Part shown: positions 31,933-41,970 of the stretch, one piece after another
How the letters are laid out: the number at the start of each line of letters is the position of its first letter
Position numbering within the stretch: position 1 is the first letter of the stretch
NCBI GenBank assembly: GCA_907163375.1
Contig: CAJQUW010003203.1
Location: 124,001 to 188,000, forward strand
Length of the DNA: 64,000 nt
Source: Prostheceraeus crozeri
Lineage: Eukaryota; Platyhelminthes; Polycladida; Euryleptidae
Direction: 5' to 3'
Notes under the pieces: generated by a model
The model's input: the letters and a program-made list of their open reading frames with translations, nothing else
The model's database searches: none
Told to the model about the DNA's origin: nothing
Translations under genes and position numbers: made by a program

Positions 31933-32730
31933 TTATTGAAAATTCTTGATATCATCTTTCCTTGTAATTTTGTTTTTGTAGATGACGACGTCTTCCCCAT
32001 TTCCTCTTCTGGTTTTCAATTCGTCACGAAGAGCCTTTTGTTCCTCCCTTTGTTTAAATGTCAGGTCATTATTTACGAATATGTGACGATATGAGTTCGA
32101 ACTTCTGAGGGACTTAGAATTTTTCAAAATTGACATTTTCATTTCAGAGTCAGACAAAGTCACCCGCACAAGTCTTGATCTTTTGGAACTAGGCTTCCCG
32201 ATTCTTGCTACAGAGAGCACAACTGCAGAATGGTTGCCGAGCTCGCGAAAAATGTCTTTAACTTTCGTTTCATCGCTTTGTTTCCTCTCGTCGACAGATC
32301 CACTTTGGTTCTCTGCTAATCCAGATATAACCACATTCGATCGTCGATTCATCCGTTGCTCTAACTCATTTACAATGTCATCAGAGTCAAAGCTGATAGA
32401 CTTGGTGGATTTAGATTTCTCCTTCAACTCATTGATTTGGATTTGGAGAGAATCGCACGTGGAACGTACATTCTTGAGACTCTCCATGGTTTGGGATAAC
32501 ATTTCTTCAATTAATTTGAAATGACTGTTCAGTTTGTTGTCCATAATCTCAACGATGACATCCTTAGTAGCATATGGAGTGGCCGTTTGTCCCGCTTCTG
32601 GGGCATTGCAATTATTGATAGCCTCTCTCAGGACTGAAATCAATTGGTCTTTCGACAGCTTCGACATTTGGGCATTTGACATGCGTTTGACTAGTCCAAA
32701 ATCAGGGTGCGCCTTTTCTTTCTCACTCAT
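31933..32730 (-). CDS. LINE-B ORF1 protein
   Basis: 265 codons, intact. A coiled-coil-like helix (~75-115, KNVRSTCDSLQIQINELKEK) is followed by an RRM-like part (RRSNVVISGLAE, ~130; LVRVTLSDSEMKM, ~190) and a basic C-terminal region (FKQREEQKALRDELKTRRG). The order matches the L1-ORF1-like proteins seen in several LINE groups, which bind element RNA as trimers. It ends 15 nt before ORF2 begins. Confidence 0.85.
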   Translation of the reverse strand: MSEKEKAHPDFGLVKRMSNAQMSKLSKDQLISVLREAINNCNAPEAGQTATPYATKDVIVEIMDNKLNSHFKLIEEMLSQTMESLKNVRSTCDSLQIQINELKEKSKSTKSISFDSDDIVNELEQRMNRRSNVVISGLAENQSGSVDERKQSDETKVKDIFRELGNHSAVVLSVARIGKPSSKRSRLVRVTLSDSEMKMSILKNSKSLRSSNSYRHIFVNNDLTFKQREEQKALRDELKTRRGNGEDVVIYKNKITRKDDIKNFQ

Positions 32731-33436
32731 GTTGTATAAAAGAAAAGTGAAAAACTAGGACTTGCTGATGCGAAAGACTAGGGGCTCGAACCAGAGTTGT
32801 TTAAAAAGTAACCAGCGATTGGATCCACACGACTATCATCACACAGCTCAAGCGAGAAGGAAGTGATGCATAAATCGTGAGTCTTTGGGAAAAACGCGCG
32901 TAGGAGGGGCGTATGTCCGTGATGATCGAACAGCTGATGGCAGCAGCAATACGGTTGAGGGTCTCACCACACTGGGCTAATCCACTACACTTGGCCTTGG
33001 CGTAGAAAAAGGATGACGCGAGTCGCGGGGAAATCCAAGGGGATCAATAGTGTGAGTGAAACGAGACGGAGAGGAGATATCAATGAGATTTACAGACTGC
33101 GGGATGCCCAGGTGTAAACGATGCTGAGGTTTGCGTAGCACAGCAAGAAACAGCAAAGTTGAGGAGATAAATGCACGGCGTGTTAAGAGCCAATGGGAGT
33201 GAAGGAAAAAAGTAGTTGAGGAAGGAAATTTGAGCATGGACTGCTCATTTCACAATGTGATGTTGACGATGAGCTTTGCACAGATGAAGGGATCAATTAT
33301 GGGCACCACTCGTATCGAATTTCTTGAAGAACGGATGGCTAGAAACTCAGAAAACGAGAGAATCATAGGAGAGAAACGGGGGACATTCGCAGACACGTCT
33401 GCTCTCCATGACGGCATAGTAGGTAGCCGACGGAGT

Positions 33437-33589
33437 AAGTTCACGACGGAAAGCCAAGAAATCTGTATTCTGCCATGAAGATCATATTCAAATGCCCCGA
33501 CAAAAATATGCTCCAAATAGCCGAATTCATCACAATAAAAGAAAAATCCCCCTTTCTAAATAAGCGTGACATGGGCCTCACCCATGGAA
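33437..33589 (+). pseudogene. PLE-l endonuclease middle segment
   Basis: Matches the inverted copy from the CGACGGAAAGCC segment to CCCATGGAA, covering MKIIFKCPDKNMLQIAE and KEKSPFLNKRDMGLTHG, with one residue change visible (SITIKEK to FITIKEK). Bounded by LINE-B on the left and LINE-C on the right. Confidence 0.85.
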
Positions 33590-33644
33590 GTCTGTTGCTT
33601 CCATTCAGAGAGATCAGAGTATTTTTCAATCCGAAATCACTTCT

Positions 33645-34131
33645 TTGAAAGAAGTGATTGAGTTTACCAAAGTGGAATCTATAGTGTTAAGCCTAATTGA
33701 AATGGATGATCGATTGAATAGGATGAACAGCGTCATTTTTCACGGAGTGGGCGAGGTAGCTGGCACTGTTGAGGAGAGAATCGCTGCTGACAAGGGGGAG
33801 GTAGAAAAAATAATTAATGATGAACTTGATGTTGACACCATGGTTCAAGATGTCAGGTGAATTGGGCCGGCCTGGTAAGAATGGATTTCGCTTGCTTCGA
33901 GTTTTGCTTCCCAGCAATGCTGCAAGATCAAGAGTGTTAAGAAGGGCAAGATCTTTGAAAGACACTGAATATAAAAACATTTTCATTCACGCTGACTTGA
34001 CCAAAATGCAGAGAGAAAAGGAAAGAACATTAAGAACTGAATTTAAGCAAAGGCGAGACAATGGAGAGGATGTTGTGTTGCATCATGGTTGTATTCGCCT
34101 AAGATCGGATTTGGCGAGTTTTCATCGGTGA
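33645..34131 (+). pseudogene. LINE-C ORF1 C-terminal part
   Basis: Two frames: 33645-33860 (LNRMNSVIFHGVGEVAGTVE, the RRM-like start) and 33817-34131 (GFRLLRVLLPSNAARSRVLR, MQREKERTLRTEFKQRRDNG). Together they match the second half of LINE-B ORF1. One frame break, and the coiled-coil part is lost by 5' truncation. Its end overlaps the first codons of ORF2. Confidence 0.8.
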
Positions 34132-36629
34132 TTTTATCAAAAAGACAGTCGACCCCATCTATTTTCTTAACGAACGCTAGATCGATCCTGCCAAAACTTG
34201 ATGAGCTTCAAATAACAGTTTCATGCATGTGTCCTGAAATAATTATCATTACTGAATCATGGCTTCACAGTGACATCAATGACAATCTTCTTTCACTAGA
34301 AAATTACAACTTTTTCAGACAAGACCGCATTGGACGCCGTGGTGGTGGAGTTTGTCTTTGGATTGAAAACTCATTCAAGTCTTCAGTGCTTTCTCCTCAA
34401 TCAGATGCTCCCCATTCAATTGAAATGATATTTATCCATGTTCAAAAGTTGACTCTCTCCATCATCTGCTGTGGTGTTTATTTTCCTCCTGGATTGAATA
34501 GAGATGAGCATGACGTAGTAGAACATTTCATTGTTTCAGAAATTGATAATTTTCAGCTTCTGTATCCAGAGACAAGGATTGTGATTGCAGGGGATTTCAA
34601 TGACCTGAACACTGACTTCATTCAAGAGCAATTGTGCCTTGTTAATAAAGTGTGTAATTCCACTCGGAATGATAGAATTATTGATCACATTTGGATTGAT
34701 GAGGACCTGTGCTCTTCCTATATCAGCTCCGCGATAATCGGACCTCCACTGAAGAACTCAGACCACAATAGTATTTTGCTGCTACCAACATTGCACCAGC
34801 AGACCACAGAAACTTCACGACAAGCAATGGTTTGGGACTACAGAAATTCGAATGTTACTGAATTTCTGAATCGTCTATCTGCTACTGATTTCAGCATCAT
34901 TAACTCTGAGCAATCAGTTGATGACATGGTCGAATCTTTTTATGAGCTTTTGTCGATATGTGCCTCTGCTGTACCCCGTGAAGTCATCTACTTTACATCA
35001 AAAGACAAGCCATGGATAACTCCTGTCCTGACATTGCTTATAAATCGCAGATGGGCGGCATTCCGTTCGAGACATTGGCAAGGATACCATCACTACAAGC
35101 AGAAAGTGAAGCAAGAAATCGCAAAAGCCAAGCAAATATGGGTTGCAAGGAATTCCAAGCCGAAGGACATTTGGAATGTTGCAAGCGTCATTAGGGGCTC
35201 GAAGACAAAGGACCCGTGGAGTACTCTTATTAATAGATTCGGAGATCTAGAGAATCTGTTGTGTCAAATGACCGATGAATTGATTAAAAACTTCAATTCT
35301 GATGCTGATGTGGATTTGTTGCCACTTGCGGATGAATGCTGGGAATTTTCTGTCGACGAAAAGTGTGTTTTTGATCACCTATGTCATTTAAATCTCAGAA
35401 AGTCACAAGGTCCAGATCGTATTCCTCCGAAATTGTTGAGCCCCATTTCAAAGTGTGCTTCTACTGATATAAGCGACTTTCGACCTATCTCCCTCCTACC
35501 TTCAGTTTCGAAGATTTTTGAACGAATTGTTTTGAGTCAAGTTAAGCTTGATATTATTTCATGCTATGGCCCTCAGCAACATGCGTACAGACCCTATGGA
35601 TCTACCACTACTGCTCTCGTTGAATCATGTGATATAATAACACGTTTCGTCGACCAGAGATCAACGGCCTCTGTCAACATCTTCTGTCTCGATTTAGCCA
35701 GGGCGTTTGACAGGCTGCAACATCGACGATTGATAAATTTTTTGAATGTTAGTGGCCTACAACATGGTTTTTTGACATGGCTTCATTCATATTTGAGTGG
35801 TCGTGAGATGTGCGTCAAGATCATGGATAGCTATGGTCCTACAGTTTCAGTATGTTCGGGTGTTCCACAGGGATCTGTCTTAGGTCCAACGCTCTTTGCA
35901 GCTTTCATGGGATGCATCAATCTTCCTTTTGACAACATTGAATGTGTACTGTATGCGGATGATATGACAGTCATAGAGAATGTGAGACATTGTGGCTCAA
36001 GTTCTGTTCATCTTGATGTTTGTGAGTCAATATTTCGCGATCATGGGCTGTCTTTAAACCGGTCAAAGTGCAAGCAGCTGACAATTCAACGCTCAAAAGG
36101 TGCACGCATTGAGTGTGAAAGCGGCTTTGTAAAGGAAGAGTCTCTGAAACTTCTCGGCATAGTTTTGAATGACCATCTTAAGTGGAATATCCAGATTTCA
36201 CGACTTTTAGCAGTTGCATCACACAGACTCCATGTGATCAAATGTCTGAAAACGTTTCTTTCATCCAGTGCCCTCATTCACGTCTATCATTCCCTGATTA
36301 CTCAATATTTTCTATATGCCTCCCCAGTGTACGGTTGTCTTCCTTCGACTCTTTGTGATCGTTTAGAGAGATTCCAAAGAAGAGCCCACAGACTGATCTG
36401 TAACTCAACTTGCTCGTGTGACATGTTCCCCCCGATCGCATGTAAATTGGAGCTTTCTGCTCTGCGTCTCTTGCATTCATCAGAGATAAATGTGTCACAT
36501 CCTCTTCACGATCTGGTTCCGGAAAGACTGCGTTTTACCAAGAAATTGAGCGTACCTTTCTCCAACACGACACGTCGGTCACTGTCATTTTTTCCTTGGG
36601 TTTCATGCTTACACAATCGAATGCTTTGA
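34089..36629 (+). CDS. LINE-C ORF2, open but lacking part of the RT
   Basis: 846 codons without a stop. Endonuclease: LTNARSILPKLDELQ (~27), IIITESWLH (~53), RRGGGVCLWI (~82), IVIAGDFNDLN (~165), NSDHNSILL (~223). RT: DFRPISLLPSVSKIFER (~465), CLDLARAFDRLQHRR (~530), SGVPQGSVLGPTLF (~590), VLYADDMTVIE (~617). Between SPISKCAS and TDISDFRPIS about 35 residues present in LINE-B (up to the PIPKKK motif) are missing in frame. The true start is probably a few codons downstream, near the SIFLTNARS segment. Confidence 0.9.
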   Translation: MYSPKIGFGEFSSVILSKRQSTPSIFLTNARSILPKLDELQITVSCMCPEIIIITESWLHSDINDNLLSLENYNFFRQDRIGRRGGGVCLWIENSFKSSVLSPQSDAPHSIEMIFIHVQKLTLSIICCGVYFPPGLNRDEHDVVEHFIVSEIDNFQLLYPETRIVIAGDFNDLNTDFIQEQLCLVNKVCNSTRNDRIIDHIWIDEDLCSSYISSAIIGPPLKNSDHNSILLLPTLHQQTTETSRQAMVWDYRNSNVTEFLNRLSATDFSIINSEQSVDDMVESFYELLSICASAVPREVIYFTSKDKPWITPVLTLLINRRWAAFRSRHWQGYHHYKQKVKQEIAKAKQIWVARNSKPKDIWNVASVIRGSKTKDPWSTLINRFGDLENLLCQMTDELIKNFNSDADVDLLPLADECWEFSVDEKCVFDHLCHLNLRKSQGPDRIPPKLLSPISKCASTDISDFRPISLLPSVSKIFERIVLSQVKLDIISCYGPQQHAYRPYGSTTTALVESCDIITRFVDQRSTASVNIFCLDLARAFDRLQHRRLINFLNVSGLQHGFLTWLHSYLSGREMCVKIMDSYGPTVSVCSGVPQGSVLGPTLFAAFMGCINLPFDNIECVLYADDMTVIENVRHCGSSSVHLDVCESIFRDHGLSLNRSKCKQLTIQRSKGARIECESGFVKEESLKLLGIVLNDHLKWNIQISRLLAVASHRLHVIKCLKTFLSSSALIHVYHSLITQYFLYASPVYGCLPSTLCDRLERFQRRAHRLICNSTCSCDMFPPIACKLELSALRLLHSSEINVSHPLHDLVPERLRFTKKLSVPFSNTTRRSLSFFPWVSCLHNRML

Positions 36630-36795
36630 CTCGCTAATTTGATGCTATTTTTCTTTTTGCTCTTCTTCATACTTTGTGATATTGACTTCTTTGCATTAAT
36701 ACAACTATGTTTTCAATCTGTATGTTAAAAATCTATATGTTCAATTGCATTGATATGAGTCATGTAACTTGTGATTATCAGTGGACGAATAAACG

Positions 36796-36877
<82 letters not shown>
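36796..36877. repeat. (CTA)n tail of LINE-C
   Basis: About 27 CTA units ending LINE-C. LINE-B has the same tail type but only about seven units. Poly-Tyr and poly-Ser frames here are artefacts. Confidence 0.95.
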
Positions 36878-37050
36878 CCGAAATCTGAATGTTATTTAGT
36901 CTCCAACTTTCTATGATAAAGCTCAATTATGTTTGCAGGATTCATATTATGATGCTATATCTCTATTTGTATCACTTCATAGTTTTTCAGATGTCATCTC
37001 TCGTTTTGAATATAGAATTTCTGACATGTAATTACCTTCACAATTTTTAT

Positions 37051-37088
37051 CTCTTGAGAATGGTCAGTGTACTGTCCGAAACGTTGAG
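37051..37088 (+). ncRNA. Hammerhead ribozyme candidate, PLE-l right end (U3-A8)
   Basis: Same sequence as the inverted copy at 27535-27572: helix I CTC/GAG, core TTGAGAA, helix II with one mismatch, GAAA, ACGT. The two hammerheads point outward at opposite ends of PLE-l. Confidence 0.65.
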
Positions 37089-37258
37089 CCTATATTTTTT
37101 AATAAAATGGTATTCCAAAATTGCATTGAATCATTTAACAACTGAAGGAAAAGAAATTCATAGAAAAACAGAAAAGTCCCTTCAGAAATGCAATAAATTA
37201 CAGAATGACAACCTCTTTAATGATTGTTCCATAAATAATGCACTGCTGCCCAAGTACA

Positions 37259-37260
<2 letters not shown>

Positions 37261-37310
<50 letters not shown>
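37261..37310. repeat. (TA)n microsatellite
   Basis: TA run at the 3' end of PLE-l, just after a short piece reading INNALLPKYTN that resembles a PLE leader. Confidence 0.95.
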
Positions 37311-37311
<1 letters not shown>

Positions 37312-37339
37312 AAATAATTGAAGTGAAAACACATGGAAT

Positions 37340-37369
37340 GCACAAGCGCTTTCTATATTCTTCAGGTGC
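37340..37369 (-). ncRNA. Minimal hammerhead candidate, PLE-m (C3-G8, almost no helix II)
   Basis: Minus strand: helix I GCAC/GTGC, core CTGAAGA, only ATATA in place of helix II, GAAA, palindromic AGCGCT, T at the cleavage position. Much shorter than the others (30 nt). Confidence 0.5.
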
Positions 37370-37645
37370 AAAGTGAAACAAAAAGCAAGATCATCATAAT
37401 TTCAAATATACATTCATCATAGATATGGATGTTGCAAGGTAATTTACATAGTAGGACATGCACATGCATAGTAAATAGAAAAATAACTTTGTTATAGTTT
37501 ATTATGCTAAAATACATCAACGATATCTAATTTATGTATTAGATTGAAACATAGATTTAAGTATAGAAGAACATATATGCGAACTAATATAAAATGCATC
37601 TCATATTAAAAGTGAATGAATTCATAAGAAACGTATAAAAGTGAT

Positions 37646-37933
37646 TCATGAATTTAATTTTGGATGAAAGCGATCGATAAAATATTTTTCTTTACATTTA
37701 CGTTCAATTTTGTTTTCAGAAAAAAGCTTGTAAAAAGGAAAGATTGACATGTTGCCCCTACCACACGTTTCCAGATGTTCACTTAATTTAATTTGTCTAT
37801 AATTGGCATTCAAAATTTGTTGTTTGTGAACCCTTACTCTGGTTCTTAAGGATGTCCCAGCTTCTCCGATATAATAATTTTGACAACCGGGGCAGGTGAT
37901 GACATATACAACATTACTGGTATCACAACTCAT
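37646..37933 (-). CDS. PLE-m GIY-YIG endonuclease
   Basis: 95 codons, open. VVYVITCPGCQNYYIGEAGT is a well kept GIY-YIG motif; SLRTRVRVHKQQ carries the Arg, and KLSEHLETCGRGNMSIFPF and FIDRFHPKLNS follow. RT absent through 5' truncation. The start codon is simply the first ATG in the truncated frame; coding similarity extends slightly upstream. Confidence 0.85.
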   Translation of the reverse strand: MSCDTSNVVYVITCPGCQNYYIGEAGTSLRTRVRVHKQQILNANYRQIKLSEHLETCGRGNMSIFPFYKLFSENKIERKCKEKYFIDRFHPKLNS

Positions 37934-38089
37934 ATTACAATTTACATGGAAAATGTGTCCATCAAATGTATAAGAAATCCTTCTTGTAGGATGTTACAAG
38001 TACCACATCTCAAGTGTGCATTCCATGTGTTTTCACTTCAATTATTTCAATATATCAAACCAATTGCTGAGACTGAAATTTTTTTTTAC

Positions 38090-38114
38090 ATATATATATA
38101 TATATATATATATA
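38090..38114. repeat. (TA)n microsatellite
   Basis: TA run between PLE-m and PLE-n sequences. Confidence 0.9.
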
Positions 38115-38163
38115 GCTAGGCATTTGGCTAGTTCCTTTCTCATTACTGATAAATTATATAGCA

Positions 38164-38712
38164 GTTATATAGAAGTTTTGCGTGTCATCAATGGAGCGCG
38201 TAAATATCTGTTCATATGCACTATATATAGACTTCCTGTATACCGCTGAATGATTCCTGTATACCGTTGAATATGAAGTGAACAACTCTGAAAAATTCTT
38301 GTCCACAGAAATTTAACAGCAACTCAAAAAGAACATTCCAGAAAAACAGAAAGAATACACCAAGAATGCATTAAAATCGATCATGATCTAACATTTAACC
38401 AAATATGTAAAGAAAACAATATTCTAAAAAAAGTACACCAAAATTAAGTTACACATGAAAGAACTAGAAGATGAAGAAATGACAAAATCTTTCAGAACAG
38501 AACTGATAAAAACAGAAATCAATAAAAACAAAGAAAAATATATATATATATTGAAGGAGTAAACAACAACTGTTTCTTTTAACCGAACATATTTCAGAGT
38601 TGTTCACTTCATATTCAGCGGTATACAGGAATCATTCAGCGGTATACAGGAAGTCTATATATAGTGCATATGAACAGATATTTACGCGCTCCATTGATGA
38701 CACGCAAAACTG
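38164..38712. repeat. Inverted repeat (~130-bp arms) of PLE-n termini
   Basis: 38164-38294 recurs inverted at 38592-38712, including tandem TATACCGCTGAATGATTCC-type blocks. The ~300-bp centre is A-rich, with a broken frame reading like a PLE leader protein (KELEDEEMTKSFRTELIKT). Confidence 0.75.
38582..38622 (-). ncRNA. Hammerhead-like motif, PLE-n terminus (weak)
   Basis: Minus strand: helix I ACCG/CGGT (same as PLE-e), core CTGAATA with G8 changed to U, a 3-bp helix II AGT/ACT, GAAA, ATATGT. The 3-8 pair is lost. Confidence 0.4.
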
Positions 38713-38755
38713 CTGTATATGAGAAGGTGAAAAATGACATCATGTGCATTCATCG

Positions 38756-39788
38756 ATTCACGTGCAAGGATACTGAGCAAGGAATAAATTTGATGCCATG
38801 AGTTCTGTATTTTCTAGAGCGCATAGAACATGTTCCAATAAAGAGAATTTTAGAATAGCTTATGAACGCATCAAATCAATGTTTCTGAAAAACGGCTATG
38901 ATTCGTATTATATTGACAAAATTAAAATAAATGTGGTAACCAAGTCCGAAAATTCGCAAAATGCCTTAAGCACTAATGAAGTGCGTAAGGTGGTCCATCT
39001 CTTTCATAGATAACAAACAGAAACAACTAAAAAGAATGTAAACGAGTTAAATGAGAAATTGTACAATTTGAAATTTTATTTGGCTTTCAAAACTTATAAA
39101 GTTTTGAGCTACTTCAATAACAAAGATCGCATTTCGTTTGGTATAAAATCAAATGTTACATATATGTATGCTTGTGATCTCTGTCAAATGTGATCGTCAG
39201 CACAACATCAACATCGCTCATCAACCAACAAACACAATTCGCTCAATATTTAATAAACCAAAGAGTAAAGCCTCAGCCACATTGCGAGCTTTTACAAGCG
39301 TTTTCGAGCAAAGCGTTTTGCAGCAAATATAAAGTCATCATTACAGCAGTTGTAGACTGCCTCACTGCGAGCAAAGCAAACCAGAGCGATTGATAGCTTG
39401 CGGAGATACGTTTGCTCGCGTTTGCTCGGGACGTTCGCGTTTGCTTTGCTTTCAGTGTGTCTGAGGCCTAAGAAATCAGACTTAGATAAACGCAGCGCAA
39501 TATATAAAATGCCATTCCAAAATTGCAATTCAGAATACATTGGACAAACAAGCAAACAATTTGAGAGTCGCATTCATGAGCACAAGCTGGCATCGAGATC
39601 TCAAATTTCAAAACATATCCAACAGACAGGTCATCCTTTCAAGTGGGAACAAAACTAAAAGTTTGAATGCATCTCAACATCGCGATGGACGACTGCTTAT
39701 GGAAGCATGGCATTCTAATAATAATTCCATCAATGACCATATTGATCTTGATAATATCTATGTTCACCTTCGTCAACAGTTAGTGTAA
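38756..39788 (+). pseudogene. PLE-n linker and GIY-YIG endonuclease, interrupted
   Basis: 38798-39013 encodes the linker (SSVFSRAHRTCSNKENFRIA, NGYDSYYIDKIK), parallel to PLE-e. A gap with stops and a 210-bp MITE follow; then IYKMPFQNCNSEYIGQTSKQ (GIY-YIG) and ESRIHEHKLASRSQISKHI. A frame change near 39655 leads to EAWHSNNNSINDHIDL at the end. No RT palm is seen. Confidence 0.8.
39269..39478. mobile_element. MITE in PLE-n
   Basis: Ends AGCCTCAGCCACA and the inverse TGTGTCTGAGGCC, 210 bp, flanked by TAA on both sides. Internal GAGCAAAGC/GCTTTGCTC inverted repeats. The TAA duplication suits a Harbinger-like element, but no transposase is present to confirm it. Confidence 0.6.
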
Positions 39789-39847
39789 TTAGAACATAAT
39801 TATATTTTTATATTCTTTTATCAACACATAAGGTACACATGACTATA

Positions 39848-41194
39848 CAGGGTGTTCACGTTGATCCCGCCGATTTTCTGATGGAATATTTTCCTGCGAT
39901 CTGTCGATTGTGTGAGCCGATTTCTATGTGAATCGAGGTCAGAAAGATACAAAATTTTGTATCATTGATCTGAGATATCTGCTACCGAAATGTTACTTCA
40001 GTTTGTCACGCACTTGATTCTTGAATGATCATCGAGTACGAAGACTTAACAGCCGCTGAAATAGTGACTGTAGTTTCCTTTTCTGTTGCATTTAATTGTG
40101 AAGAGGCTCGTCGTTTGTTTATTGAGAAATTAGATAAAGCACCACCACCTGCTAGGACCTTGAGAGACTGAAAACTACGATTTATGGAAACGTTCTCAGT
40201 TCTTCCACGATCTCATGCTGGTGATCAATCCAACCGGTGACTATCTGAAGAAAAGAAGAACGAAGTATTGGAGTTATTCGAGAACGAACCATGTGCCTCA
40301 CAACGCCAGGCCTCTCTAAAATGTGGTGTATCTTTAGGAAGTGTCAATAACATTCTGAAGGACGGCGGAATTCGACCGCAGAAGTTTACTACAGTTCAAG
40401 AACTCCAAGTGGACGATAGGCCTAAGAAACTTGAATTTTGTCGGACCGTTCTTGAACGTGAAACGGCTAGATCCCCATTTTGTGCAGAGGATTTAGCAAC
40501 GAAGTCACCTTTCACATCAACGGCTCTGTGAATCGTCACAACAGCTTCGCATACTCGCACGATAATTCCAAAGCCATATCTGTGACACCCATGCGATTAC
40601 CCAGTATCCTTTGCTGGTCAATGATATCTCCCAAGTTCGGCATCGTTTTTCATATTGCCACGACAACAATGAATGGTGAACTTTATAAAGATGTGTTGAC
40701 CGTGCACGTATTGCCACTTCTTCAACAACGAAGATACAGACATCTTCTTTTTCAACACGCTACGATTGTTCGCGACCTCTTGAATGAAAAAGTACAAGGA
40801 AGGTGGATAGGACGAGGAGGAAGTATTCAATGGCCCCCAAGGTCTCCAGACCTATCCGTAAGTGACTTTTGGCTGTGGGGAGCTATTCGAGACAAACAAC
40901 ATTTATCACCGCGTCCTCGCACTCTTTCTGAGGTGCGAATCCACTTTGAGAACTTGTTGCAGAACATCACAATTGAAGTCATCGAAAAGGCCTGCCACTT
41001 GTTTCTCAAACGTTGCAGTTTGTCTGTTGCAAACCATGGTGGACACTTTGAACAGCTACTATGATACTTTTCCTATTACATTTCAAATACAGTTTGTTTT
41101 ATGCGATAGTTATTCTACATTTTCATCATTAAAAATTGAAGTTTAAAGGGATCTGTATTTCTTAAAAAAATCGATGGGATCAACATGAACCCTG
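39848..41194 (+). mobile_element. Tc1/mariner-type transposon mariner-3 (decayed)
   Basis: Inverted termini CAGGGTGTTCACGTTGATCC and CAGGGTTCATGTTGATCCC with TA on each side, about 1.35 kb. Belongs to the CAGGGTG-ended mariner group that is common in arthropods and other invertebrates. Confidence 0.9.
40024..41064 (+). pseudogene. mariner-3 transposase remnant
   Basis: Helix-turn-helix part (ASQRQASLKCGVSLGSVNNIL, ~40290-40350); NEVTFHINGSVNRHN is the first catalytic region with the Asp changed to Asn; the second catalytic motif (normally QQDGA) has decayed to LLFQHATIV; GRWIGRGGSIQWPPRSPDLS and SDFWLWGAIRD match the third. Stops at about 40170, 40240 and 40530. Two of three catalytic positions are lost. 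Confidence 0.85.
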
Positions 41195-41970
41195 TATTAG
41201 AATAGTTTGCTCATTTTCATATAAATTTCAAAATAATGTTTTGTAATCCTTCAATCGCCTTATTTCCTGATGACCTTTTACAGTTGCAATAACGACAATT
41301 TGTGAGTAAATATTAATTTATCTTGATTGAGCCATTTTCACAAAAAATATATTTCTCAAGATGCCGTTTTTTCAAAAATATATGTATGTAAAGTATTCTG
41401 GTACATTGATAGATGAGTACAGTAAATTTTGGGGGAGAGTACAGGATGCGAAAAAAGTATGGAATAATTTGAATTAGAAATTCCCTAACCTTTTCTTTCT
41501 TGGTGCATCGAATTTTGACTTTGGTATTGTCATAGATTATTTTTGATAGTGTAACATTGTAATTCATGACCAAATCAATGAAATAAGTTACTTGAGCATG
41601 ATTTGCCCCACTTTTTTTCAACTCAGTGGTCAACATTTTCTTCAATAGTCAAAGACTGTATTGTCATATATAAGAATTTGCATAAACAGGCCTGCTAAAG
41701 ACTTCGAGATCATATCTTAAATTGTATAAAAATATTTTGATGACACTCAGTAATCGTAAAAAATTGAATAAACAAAGGAAGGATGCTTGTGGATTTCAAA
41801 AAGCACCAAGAATGCTGCATAAATATTCAACAGGCACTTCGGAGGATACCGCTAGGTCTTAAACACTATTTTGATTATCTTGAGCATCAAAATCAGCGGT
41901 CGTTGACACTCCTCACCACCAAAGCCACCTAGTGACGAACATGCCTTCGGATATTGTGAAGAGTGGACCC
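41195..41970. other. Unassigned AT-rich spacer
   Basis: No repeat or protein motif recognised. It ends at GTGGACCC, which provides the 5-bp target duplication of the BEL/Pao element. Confidence 0.5.

Larger units (their letters stand above)
29188..33436 (-). mobile_element. LINE-B, APE-type LINE, near full length
   Basis: Minus strand: ~700-bp leader, ORF1, ORF2 (AP endonuclease and RT), and a 3' tail of about seven TAC/CTA repeats. Inserted in PLE-l. ORF organisation and RT motifs (SFDMSKAFDRLNH, KYADDIVIVLP) resemble the CR1/L2/jockey group. Only one frame break is seen, in ORF2, so it is fairly young. Confidence 0.9.
33590..36879 (+). mobile_element. LINE-C, APE-type LINE, 5'-truncated
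   Basis: Partial ORF1, full-length ORF2 and a long (CTA)n tail. Inserted in PLE-l with a 3-bp GAA repeat. Related to LINE-B (same domain order, similar C-terminus HRLICNSTCSCDMF against HKIICGSKCSCDSF), but a different subfamily. Confidence 0.9.
28314..37260 (+). mobile_element. PLE-l main copy, interrupted by LINE-B and LINE-C
   Basis: Three segments (28314-29187, 33437-33589, 36880-37260) read as one PLE: RT palm, linker, endonuclease, 3' region with hammerhead, then (TA)n. The inverted copy at 27402-28313 gives the uninterrupted sequence, which fixes both LINE insertion points. Each LINE is flanked by a 3-bp repeat (AAG and GAA). Confidence 0.9.
37311..38085 (-). mobile_element. PLE-m, short, with inverted termini
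   Basis: The right flank (GTGCATTCCATG...ATTATTTCA, 38016-38050) is the inverse of the left end (37311-37345). In between lies a minus-strand endonuclease. The inverted copy on the right is cut inside the hammerhead. Confidence 0.8.

Noticed and set aside
36780..36926. Poly-Tyr and poly-Ser frames
   Set aside because: They translate the (CTA)n tail of LINE-C.
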